Below, piece after piece: positions 1-7,700 of a DNA stretch of 64,000 nucleotides (position 1 is its first letter; each line of letters opens with the position of its first letter). Where the stretch lies: assembly GCF_016283395.1 (NCBI RefSeq), contig NZ_JAEEMU010000041.1:67436-131435 (forward strand), in the 5' to 3' direction. A program made the translations under genes and the position numbers. The stretch comes from Ruminococcus sp. (GTDB lineage: Bacteria > Bacillota_A > Clostridia > Oscillospirales > Ruminococcaceae). The notes beneath the pieces were generated by a model. It was not told the origin of the DNA, did not search any database, and was given only the letters and a program-made list of their open reading frames with translations.

Positions 1-2
1 GC

Positions 3-599
3 AGCTCAGGCAAATTCGAGAGCGAGCTCTCAACAGTTGCAAACTTCTACGCTCAGCGTTATTCATATGCAGAGCGTACCACAAGATTGGCAATGAAGCT
101 GTCTTCCGAGCCTCACAAGCTCACAGTAATCAACTCAGGCGATAAGGGTACTATTGACCTTAATACTCTCAAGCTCGGAAACATAGACCAGTGGAGCGGC
201 AAATACCACTCCGATTACGACATCACTATCTCAGCAGATGCAAGCGGCGAAGAGGCTTTCACACGCTGGAACATTAAAGGCGCAGAGATAATAAGCGGAG
301 ACAAGACTTCGGCAACTATCACAGTAAGACTCAGCTCAGATGCAACAATTGAAGCAGTTTACGGAGACTCGGAGGGAACTATCTCCGAAGAACCCGATGA
401 AGAATACATTTTAGGCGACCTCAACAACGACGGAGTTGTGGACATCTATGATCTCAGCCAGATGAGAAAGGCAGTCGTTTCAGGCAGTGCTGAACACTTT
501 GCAGCTGCCGATATCAACGGCGATAAGGCTATCACCAGCGACGACCTTACACTTCTCAAGAAGTACCTCACAGGCGAGATAAAAGCATTTACAAACTAA
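3..599 (+). CDS. C-terminal part of a secreted CotH-like protein with a dockerin (partial)
   Basis: The reading frame is open from base 3, so the start lies outside the window. What remains is a helical tail (FYAQRYSYAERTTRLAMKL), then a beta-rich segment (about 110 residues) of the type that closes CotH-family and some BspA-like surface proteins, then a C-terminal type I dockerin. The dockerin has two calcium loops, DLNNDGVVDIYD and DINGDKAITSDD, separated by about 20 residues and followed by a helix ending KKYLTGEIKAF. In cellulosomes such a module docks the protein to a scaffoldin cohesin outside the cell. The CotH assignment rests on the helix-plus-beta tail only and is moderate; the dockerin is clear. 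A strong hairpin terminator follows at once. Confidence 0.8.
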   Translation, partial: SSGKFESELSTVANFYAQRYSYAERTTRLAMKLSSEPHKLTVINSGDKGTIDLNTLKLGNIDQWSGKYHSDYDITISADASGEEAFTRWNIKGAEIISGDKTSATITVRLSSDATIEAVYGDSEGTISEEPDEEYILGDLNNDGVVDIYDLSQMRKAVVSGSAEHFAAADINGDKAITSDDLTLLKKYLTGEIKAFTN

Positions 600-609
600 A
601 CTATAAAAG

Positions 610-650
610 CAGACCGTCTGTCATATGGCAGGCGGTCTGTTTACATTTTT
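610..650 (+). terminator. Rho-independent terminator after the CotH-like dockerin gene
   Basis: Eleven-base arms at 610-620 and 629-639 pair with one G-U, and are followed by a T-rich stretch at 640-650. The -35 box of the next promoter begins in this T tract. Confidence 0.8.
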
Positions 651-668
651 ATGCTTAGATGATATAAT
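640..668 (+). promoter_or_regulatory. Sigma-A promoter of the LACC1/PgeF-type gene
   Basis: TTTACA at 640-645, a 17-base spacer and TATAAT at 663-668. The start codon at 701 lies about 25 bases beyond the expected transcript start, which fits a short leader with a GAGGT ribosome site. Confidence 0.6.
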
Positions 669-700
669 AAAGTATCACATGATCCTATGAGGTAAAATAA

Positions 701-1438
701 ATGAAAAGCATAACTATAATTGATGATGAGTTCTCCTTCGGCGGATTTACTTCGGGAAATGAGGGCATATGGACAAGAAACGCTCCCACCGATCCGCCTA
801 CAGATGATTACATATCTCTAAGTGAAAGACTTGAAGCACCATTGTCACGTATCATACGCCCATATCAGGCAAGCGGTGATAAAGTTGAGATAGTCGGTGC
901 TGAACACGGCGGCATGGGAGTCATAAAGGATAACGTACTGAAAAAAGTGGACGGTATCGTTACTGCCGAAAAAGGCATTGTTCTCAGCGTTCTCGCGGCG
1001 GACTGCGTTCCCATATATCTTATTGACAAAAAGGCGGCAGTCATCGGACTCCTGCACTGCGGCTGGCATTCGGCAGCAGGTTCACTTCTCCATAATGCTG
1101 TTCAGCGCATGAAAGAGCTGGGAGCTTCTGCTGCTGAAATTCAGGTGATAACAGGACCTCATATCTGCCATGAATGCTATGAAGTGGGCGAAGATGTCCG
1201 CAAAGTTTACGCCGAAGCTTTCACAGAAAAGCAGCTCGATGCTATATTCACTACCATTGACGATAAGCTGTATCTCCACCTATCGGAAGCTGTACGGTCA
1301 AAAGCTGCGGCAGAAGATATTCCCGATGAAAATATCTCAGCAATAAACTGCTGCACTTTCAACGATGAGTCATTATACTCATACAGACGGGGCGACAGAA
1401 GCAGACAGAATGCAGCATTTATCATGATGAAAGCATAA
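701..1438 (+). CDS. pgeF: LACC1/YlmD/PgeF family enzyme (formerly polyphenol oxidase / laccase domain)
   Basis: The 245 residues carry the conserved motifs of the YfiH/YlmD/LACC1 family: EHGG with His69, ADCVP with Cys102, HCGW with His119, GPHICHECYEVG near 152 and a C-terminal YSYRR. The His-Cys-His set forms the zinc site. Members cleave purine nucleosides by phosphorolysis or deaminate adenosine; Escherichia coli PgeF is linked to editing of peptidoglycan precursors. The length is normal for the family. The protein has no signal peptide, so it acts in the cytoplasm. It is a single-gene unit with its own promoter and has no functional tie to the dockerin genes on either side. The family is certain; the exact substrate cannot be read from the sequence. 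Confidence 0.9.
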   Translation: MKSITIIDDEFSFGGFTSGNEGIWTRNAPTDPPTDDYISLSERLEAPLSRIIRPYQASGDKVEIVGAEHGGMGVIKDNVLKKVDGIVTAEKGIVLSVLAADCVPIYLIDKKAAVIGLLHCGWHSAAGSLLHNAVQRMKELGASAAEIQVITGPHICHECYEVGEDVRKVYAEAFTEKQLDAIFTTIDDKLYLHLSEAVRSKAAAEDIPDENISAINCCTFNDESLYSYRRGDRSRQNAAFIMMKA

Positions 1439-1504
1439 TATTGATTAAATTAGGAAAGTATTATCTTAATTCTCACTTATCATGGAACTCAGCCTTTAGC
1501 CCTT

Positions 1505-1581
1505 AGCTATTAGCCAAGGTGTCGCCTTCGGCGAATAATTTAAATAATGTGAGCGTAAGCGAACTCCTTCGGCTAATGGCT
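1505..1581 (+). repeat. 77-bp intergenic inverted-repeat element ending in a T run
   Basis: The imperfect terminal arms at 1505-1519 (AGCTATTAGCCAAGG) and 1566-1581 (CCTTCGGCTAATGGCT) are inverted copies. Inside lies a tight hairpin TCGCC-TTC-GGCGA at 1522-1534. T6 follows the right arm, so the element could also terminate pgeF transcription. Its shape resembles the small palindromic elements scattered through clostridial genomes. Only one copy was noticed here, so repeat status is inferred. Confidence 0.45.
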
Positions 1582-1632
1582 TTTTTACAAAGAATCTCTT
1601 CCCTAATTCAATCAATATTAATTTAAAAATTA

Positions 1633-1656
1633 AAGCGGATGTGCCGCTTCTTTTTT
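1633..1656 (+). terminator. Short hairpin terminator
   Basis: AAGCGG at 1633-1638 and CCGCTT at 1644-1649 flank a 5-base loop and are followed by C and six T. It probably backs up the preceding element in ending pgeF transcription. Confidence 0.6.
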
Positions 1657-1679
1657 AGTATTTTAACCTTCCGAATTCC

Positions 1680-1708
1680 TTGACTTTTCGGGAAATTTAC
1701 GGTAAAAT
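1680..1708 (+). promoter_or_regulatory. Sigma-A promoter of the dockerin esterase
   Basis: TTGACT at 1680-1685, a 17-base spacer and TAAAAT at 1703-1708. A GGGGG ribosome site (1734-1738) and an ATG at 1747 follow at suitable distances. Confidence 0.6.
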
Positions 1709-1746
1709 TAAACAGTCAATCAAGTATAAGACTCGGGGGTATTAAA

Positions 1747-2939
1747 ATGAATATTATCAAAAAACTGCTGCTTCATTTGCAGCTGCCGCAGCTATAGCTG
1801 TATCCTCTGCGCTGCCTGCATCAGCTGCTGTAAGAGGTGACCTTAACAACGACGGCACTATCGACTCATTCGATGTGGTATTATGCCGCAGGAATATCAT
1901 CACCATGTTCTCGGGCGGTCAGACTGACCTGCTGGCTGACATCGACGGCAACGGATCTATACAGATAAACGACCTTGTACTGCTGCAAAAATACGTGCTT
2001 GGCACTATAAAGGAATTTCCGCAGACTACAACTGCCGTCACAACTATGGCCACTACAACTTCTGTACCTGTTGTTACTACGACTGTTACAACGCCAAACG
2101 GTGACAGCTACATGAAGAAAATGGCAGCAGATATACACATTCATGAGGAATCGTCCTCAACTGAAAAAAAGGCAGGCGTTGACTACGGAACGATCGAGAA
2201 GAAAACTTACTTCTCAAAGGACGCTCAGCGCGAAAAGAACCTCAATATCCTGCTTCCGCCGGGATACGACAGCAGTCAGAAATACCCTGTAATATATGTT
2301 TTCCACGGTATATTCGGCTCTGAGGACTCCATGCTCGATGAAAGCATGAAGATACAGACAATGCTCGGAAACCTTGTAGCTTCGGGTGAAGCTGAGAAAA
2401 TGATAATCGTTTTTCCACAGATGTTCACCACAAAGGAGAACATCTTCCCTGCATTCACAAATGAGTCCTCCCGTGCATACGATGCTATCCGCGAGGATCT
2501 CGAAAACAGCATCATGCCGTTTATGAAAGAGAATTACCCTATAAAGGAAGGCAGAGAAAATACTGCTGTTACAGGTTTTTCAATGGGCGGCAGAGAGGCT
2601 CTCTATGTTGGAGTCACAAGACCTGATCTCTATGGCTATGTGGGCGGAGTATGCCCTGCTCCGGGTATATTCCCTACTGTTGACGGAAATATGACTCACG
2701 AAGGCTGTATATCTCCCAGTGAATTCTGCTTCGGCTCAGCTCCGAGCCCGTATGTTTTAATGATAACCTGCACAAGATTTGACGGTACTGTAGGAGATGC
2801 TCCCGACAGCTACCATGACACGCTCACTCAAAACGGCGTGGAACATATCTGGCATCAGCTTACTGACGGCGACCACGGTTCTATATCCGTAAGAGCGCAT
2901 ATGTATAATTTCCTAAGATATGTATTTAAAGCTAAATAA
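1747..2939 (+). CDS. Dockerin-bearing CE1-type carbohydrate esterase, frameshifted in its signal peptide
   Basis: The mature part has an N-terminal dockerin (loops DLNNDGTIDSFD and DIDGNGSIQIND), a Thr-rich linker and a CE1/esterase-D alpha/beta-hydrolase domain. That domain shows a nucleophile elbow GFSMGG (Ser codon 2581-2583) and a C-terminal catalytic His in DGDHG (codon 2874-2876). CE1 enzymes remove acetyl or feruloyl groups from xylan. The natural start is the ATG at 1747 after GGGGG, but that frame hits TAG after 16 codons. Adding one A to the six-A run at 1759-1764 would give MNIIKKTAASFAAAAIAV..., a textbook signal peptide reading straight into the dockerin. As written, the intact frame begins inside the signal peptide or at an internal start such as the GTG at 1875. 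This could be a sequencing slip, a programmed or variable slip, or a broken gene. Confidence 0.8.
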
Positions 2940-2961
2940 TGCCGTCGCTTATATAAAATCC

Positions 2962-2988
2962 AAGCCCCGAGACAATGCCTCGGGGCTT
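2962..2988 (+). terminator. Strong hairpin after the esterase
   Basis: Ten-base perfect GC-rich arms (AAGCCCCGAG / CTCGGGGCTT) with a 7-base loop, followed by GTTCAT. It lies between convergent genes and could serve both, although the T tract is weak. Confidence 0.65.
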
Positions 2989-3050
2989 GTTCATACTATT
3001 ATCATACTCGCCGAATTAATAACTCACTGTAAGTGCAGTAACTCCGCATC

Positions 3051-4106
3051 TCATTTGAGCGTACCGCTCAGAACGTCGTAATTCTTCTGCATAAGCGAGA
3101 TATAGCTTGCACCGTCCTTTATATCATTTTTGGATACAGACTGTAGCGAATTAAGTTCAGCTATCTTGACGCCGCTCTTTCCCGAGCTTGAAATAACTGC
3201 ATTTGCTATATCCTTGTTTGAGTTTTCAAGTGTATATACAGTATCGCAGCCTAACTCCTTAACTTTATCGGAAAGGAATTTGATAGTTTCAAAGCTTGCT
3301 TCGGATTCAGCTGAACAGCCGATAAATGCTGCAAAGTAATCAAGTCTGTAATCGTCTACAAAATAGCGGAATGGGAATCTGTCACCGAATATAAGAGTTT
3401 TTACGGAAGCACTGTCCACAAGTGCCTTGAAACTGCTGTCAAGCTCATCAAGCTCTGAAACATAGCTTGCAAGGTTAGATTTATAGTCAGCAGCATTTGC
3501 AGGATCTATCGCCTCAAGACTGCTTTCTATTTCTGTACAGAGGAGCTTTGCATTTTTCAGTGAGAGCCATACGTGTTCATCGTATTCGATCTCTTCCTCT
3601 TCATCTTCCTCTTCGGACTCCTCTTCTTCCTCGCCCTGCATACCTTCTTTCAGCTCCTCAGCCTTTGCAAAATCGCCGAGAGCGTCCATAAGGTTGATGA
3701 CCTTCATATCCTTGTTTACTGCATTTTCGAGTGCATCTTCCACCCACTCGTCAGACTCGCCGCCTACATACACGAACAGATCACAGGTCGATATCTTCAT
3801 AATATCATCAGCTGTGGGCTGATAATTATGCAGGTCTATACCGCTGTCAAGCAGATAGGATATATCAACGTTTTCGGCATGGCTGCCGAGTATCTCCTTT
3901 GTCCAGTCATACTCGGGAAATATAGTGCATACGACCTTCAATGGCTCTGCATCAGTCTTTGTTTCATTATTCTCTGTAGCTGTTACAGTTGCACCTGTCT
4001 CACTTTTTTCAGATGCTGCTTTACCATTAGCAGACGAACAGCCTGTTAATGCTGAAGTAGCCAGCATAAAACTCATAGCTGTTAAAACCGTACTTTTCTT
4101 TAACAT
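3051..4106 (-). CDS. Zinc/manganese ABC transporter substrate-binding lipoprotein (ZnuA/TroA family)
   Basis: A lipoprotein signal ends in a LTGC lipobox (Cys23). The TroA-fold body (to residue 351) has metal-ligand candidates His93 (DLHNYQP) and His178 (YDEHVW). Between them, at about 158-174, lies a run made almost only of Glu and Asp where ZnuA proteins usually have a His-rich loop. The usual third-His motif is replaced by FGDRFPFRYFVDDY, so an Asp may complete the site. It would capture Zn or Mn outside the membrane. No ATPase or permease gene is adjacent, so it must use a transporter encoded elsewhere. It is the second gene of a two-gene unit behind a Fur-type operator. The start ATG has a GGAGG site. 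Confidence 0.88.
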   Translation of the reverse strand: MLKKSTVLTAMSFMLATSALTGCSSANGKAASEKSETGATVTATENNETKTDAEPLKVVCTIFPEYDWTKEILGSHAENVDISYLLDSGIDLHNYQPTADDIMKISTCDLFVYVGGESDEWVEDALENAVNKDMKVINLMDALGDFAKAEELKEGMQGEEEEESEEEDEEEEIEYDEHVWLSLKNAKLLCTEIESSLEAIDPANAADYKSNLASYVSELDELDSSFKALVDSASVKTLIFGDRFPFRYFVDDYRLDYFAAFIGCSAESEASFETIKFLSDKVKELGCDTVYTLENSNKDIANAVISSSGKSGVKIAELNSLQSVSKNDIKDGASYISLMQKNYDVLSGTLK

Positions 4107-4193
4107 AAAAAATGACCTCCATTTTGAATAACTGACATAATTTTGTTAAGCTTTGCCACGAAAAGGCATAGCTCTCCTATAAACTGCCGTTTT

Positions 4194-4493
4194 TCAGCTT
4201 AGGAGCTCAACTTTCAGCGATACGAGGGTATCATGCTCTGAATATACTCTGATAACTGCTTTTATAAGTGCCGCCACCGTAATGAGCAGCAGCATAAGCT
4301 TTATAACACCTGCTGCCTCGGCATTTACCGTATGAAGAACGTGACTGCACTCAGCAAGTTCTATGCAGACGGAGCAGTTCTCTCCCGAACATACGTGATC
4401 GGTATGAACTGCTATATAGCAGGCGGAGCTGAAAATAACAAAGCTGAATATGATAAATATCATAAATGAAAGTATTCTGTTTTTGTTATTCAT
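4194..4493 (-). CDS. Small two-helix membrane protein with a Cys/His-rich loop, metal-regulated
   Basis: Ninety-nine residues from the ATG at 4493, chosen because GAGGTG sits 6 bases upstream; an overlapping GTG at 4502 and an ATG at 4496 are less well placed. Two hydrophobic segments (about 8-27 and 62-82) flank a short loop with four Cys and several His (HTDHVCSGENCSVC, then CSHVLH), which suggests metal binding or disulfides outside the membrane. I recall similar small proteins beside zinc-transport genes in Clostridia, but the function is unknown. It is the first gene after a perfect promoter plus Fur-type box and is followed after 87 bases by the metal-binding lipoprotein, so a role in metal uptake or sensing is inferred. 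Confidence 0.65.
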   Translation of the reverse strand: MNNKNRILSFMIFIIFSFVIFSSACYIAVHTDHVCSGENCSVCIELAECSHVLHTVNAEAAGVIKLMLLLITVAALIKAVIRVYSEHDTLVSLKVELLS

Positions 4494-4519
4494 CATGCTC
4501 ACCTCAGCTTATCAAATAT

Positions 4520-4542
4520 AATATGATAATGATTATCATATT
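4520..4542 (-). promoter_or_regulatory. Fur-family metal operator (7-1-7 box)
   Basis: A 23-base perfect palindrome with 11-base arms around one G. Its core TGATAATGATTATCA at 4524-4538 equals the Bacillus Fur 7-1-7 consensus TGATAATNATTATCA. It lies just downstream of the -10 box at 4553-4558, covering the expected transcript start, a position where bound repressor would block initiation. The regulator could be Fur, or a Zur or PerR paralogue. Confidence 0.85.
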
Positions 4543-4552
4543 CGCATTATTA

Positions 4553-4581
4553 ATTATAACGCTTATGACCGCTTATGTCAA
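4553..4581 (-). promoter_or_regulatory. Perfect-consensus sigma-A promoter of the metal-uptake operon
   Basis: On the minus strand TTGACA (4581-4576), a 17-base spacer and TATAAT (4558-4553), without a mismatch. Such a strong promoter next to a palindromic operator fits tight repression with high output on metal starvation. Confidence 0.8.
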
Positions 4582-4702
4582 TGCATGACTGAAATTTTCT
4601 ACGCCCTCTGCAAATTGATAATGTCTCTCATTTTTAAACTATTAAAAATGAACAATCCACCGCATTGAAAACTCCAGCACAATTTAGCTTAGAAGCGTAA
4701 AA

Positions 4703-4740
4703 AAGAGTCCCCACAGATCGTGAGGACTCTTCTTTTTTGT
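4703..4740 (-). terminator. Terminator of the giant LRR gene
   Basis: Arms AAGAGTCC (4703-4710) and GGACTCTT (4724-4731), extended inward past one mismatch. T runs lie on both sides, so it can work in both directions. It ends the long minus-strand gene that stops at 4758. Confidence 0.75.
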
Positions 4741-4757
4741 GTCATTCGCTGTAAGAC

Positions 4758-7700
4758 TTAATCAACTTTAGTTGTCTGTGGAACAGCGATCGTTGTTGTT
4801 GTAGTTGTTGTCTTGGGTTCAGCAGATGTTGCAGCCGTAGTTGTTGTAGTTGTAACAGGCTCGTCATCGCTTTGTGCATCTGCTTCAATCTCGATCGACT
4901 CGATCACGTTATTCTTAACGAATTTCTCAAGTGATACAGGCTCAGTTATTGTTGAATAGTAAACATAGTATCTGAGAATGATCGAAGCGTCAACAGAGTC
5001 TACAGAACCGTCATTGTTAACATCAGCAGCAGCAAGATTTTCTTCCTTGATGATACCATCCTGATGTGTAGCAACGAGTGCGTACTGACGAAGAACAACT
5101 GATGCGTCAACTGCATCTATTAATCCGTCTGCATTTACATCACCGTAGTTTACGACAACAGGAACTGTTGTTGTTACAGTTGATGTAGTTGTTGGCTCAG
5201 ATGTTGTTGTAGATGTTGAAGTTGAAGATGTAGTTGTTGGCTTAGATGTTGTTGTAGATGTTGATGTAGTAGATGTTGTGGTTGGCTTAGATGTTGTTGT
5301 AGATGTTGATGTAGTAGATGTTGTGGTTGGCTTTGATGTTGTTGTAGATGTTGATGTAGTAGATGTTGTGGTTGGCTTAGATGTTGTTGATGTAGATGTA
5401 GTAGATGTTGTAGTTGGCTTAGATGTTGTTGATGTAGATGTAGTAGATGTTGTAGTTGGCTTAGATGTTGTTGATGTAGATGTAGTAGATGTTGTAGTTG
5501 CCTTTGATGTTGTCGAAGATGTTGCAGTTGTTGTAGTTGTAGTTGTAGATGTTGTTGTAGTTGTTGTAGTAGTTGTTGCAACAAGTGGACCATTGCCTGT
5601 GAGGTTATACTCACGTCCGCTGAAGTCGTTTACCTTGCCCTTAGCTACAATCTTAGCACCGTTCTTTACAGTGATGTTTGTATCAGGAGCAATAAGAACA
5701 TCAACGTTCTCAGGGATAGTTATGTCAGATGCTATTGTAATATTACCGAAGAGTGAAAGCTCTGTCTTAGTGTCGAGCTGAGCAGCTTCCTCAACAGCTA
5801 CCTTGACATCAGCATAAGTATTCTTATTGCTGAGCATTGCAGTTGCCTTTGGATTGATAGTTATGCTGTCACATATCTCACCGCAGGTATCACATCTTCT
5901 TACTGCAAGACCTTCCTTGCCGTCCTTAGGAGCAGCTACAAGAGTGTAACCGCTTGTTGACTTGCACTCATGCTTTTCAACATTGCTGATCTTGATCTCT
6001 TCTGTTGTACCGTCTGAGTAATCAACGATGAGCTTACCGCTTGCACCGATCTGATCTGAACTTACTCTGATGATAGTATCGCCCTTTACAGTAAGTGAAC
6101 CGTCTTCATTGAGCTCTGTGCCGTTGATATCAGCAAGTGTGAACGAGTTCTCTGATGCAGCTGCCTTTACCTTGCTGTTTCCAAACGGAGCAAAGTTGCG
6201 GATTACGTCTGCTTCAATTCTGATATTTGTAGGAAGTTCTCCGTGTGAATGGAGGATAAGGTTCAGTTCATCAGTAAATGGTAAGAGATTTCTGTTATAT
6301 CTGTTGATATATTCATCGAAATCGTCGATGAAGAATGGTGAATCGGTAGTTACATACTGAATATAGTGGTTAGTGAAGTTTATATACTGATTTGTTGTCT
6401 TGTCTGCGTGCTTGTATGCTTCAAAGAACAGCTCGCTTACCAGCTGATTAGCTGTATTTGATGCTACTCTTCTTACAGGGATCCTCTGATCAGGAGTACG
6501 CTCCTTGACCTTGATCTCGCAGTCAATTGCGTTTGAACCGTAGAACTGTACGATAACGTCCTTAAGGATATGCTCTACAGGCATTTCACCTACAGCTGCC
6601 TCAAATACGCTGCGGATACCGTCTACGTTCATGAGTTCGGGACGCTCCTCCAATACCTGAAGTATCAGAGCTGTGTTCCTGTCAAAATCATAAGATGAGA
6701 CATATCTCTCAAATACTGAAGCCCATACATCAGGTACATTTACTGTATATGTTACAGCCTGATGAGGATTCAGATCAACTGGGAAATAATGAGTGCCTCT
6801 TCTTGTATAAAGTGTCTGTTCCTTAGTGATAGCACCAAGTGATGTAAGATTTCCGTCTGTATCAAGATTTGTGAAGTACAGTGTTGCCTTTGAACCCTGC
6901 TGCTTACCCTTTATAGTGGTTTCAAGGTTGTAAACAGGCTTGTCTGATACATTCTTGAGAGTTATCTTTATAGGATAATTTCTTCCGTAGTATGAAAGTG
7001 AAGGAACTTCAACTGTCATCTTGAGTGCATCGTATGCATATACGTGGAGATTTTCCTGTGATCTGTAAGTGAGTGCGAATGGATCGCTTCCGTTCATGCC
7101 GCTGAATACAGCTGAAAGTGAATAGTCGCCTTCCTTATCGCCGCGTACGCACCAGTTTCTTGTAGCTACCTGGTTAGGAGCAAGACTACCGATGTCTTCA
7201 ACGACACTGCCGTCAACAAGTGTAAGTCCGTTAGGTACGTTGAGCCTTGCAGTACAGTCTGTAAGAGTACCTGTGCCCTTATTTGTTACGATAAGCTGAA
7301 CGTCATAGAATTCCTTCAGCCACTTGCTTTCGCCGTAGATGATAAGGTACATATCCTCATCAACTGTTTCCTCATGGATAACGTGTGCGTGGATCTCATC
7401 TACATATACATAAGGTCTGTCAGTTATAAGCAGAGGCTTTTCACCGTCTACCTCAAGGTATACATAGTTAAGAGGTTCATAACCTTCGTCCCACTGAACT
7501 ATTCTGTTGAATACAACGCCTGCTGCCTCGAAATCAGCTTCGATAGAATACTGTACGCAGTTGAAGTTGTCAGGATTTCTGATGTCAATGCCTCTCTTGA
7601 TGATCTCATCTTCTGTCATTTCCTTAACGTGAAGTTCACCATCGACCCTGAGGATAGGCTGTGTAGTAGTTGTAGATGTTGTGCTTGTTGTCAGAGTTGT

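Noticed and set aside
5174..5580. Direct repeats resembling a CRISPR array
   Set aside because: Units are contiguous without unique spacers and encode an in-frame linker.
5278..5781. Valine/Asp-rich open frame on the plus strand
   Set aside because: Mirror image of the Thr/Ser linker repeats of the minus-strand LRR gene; no ribosome site or promoter.
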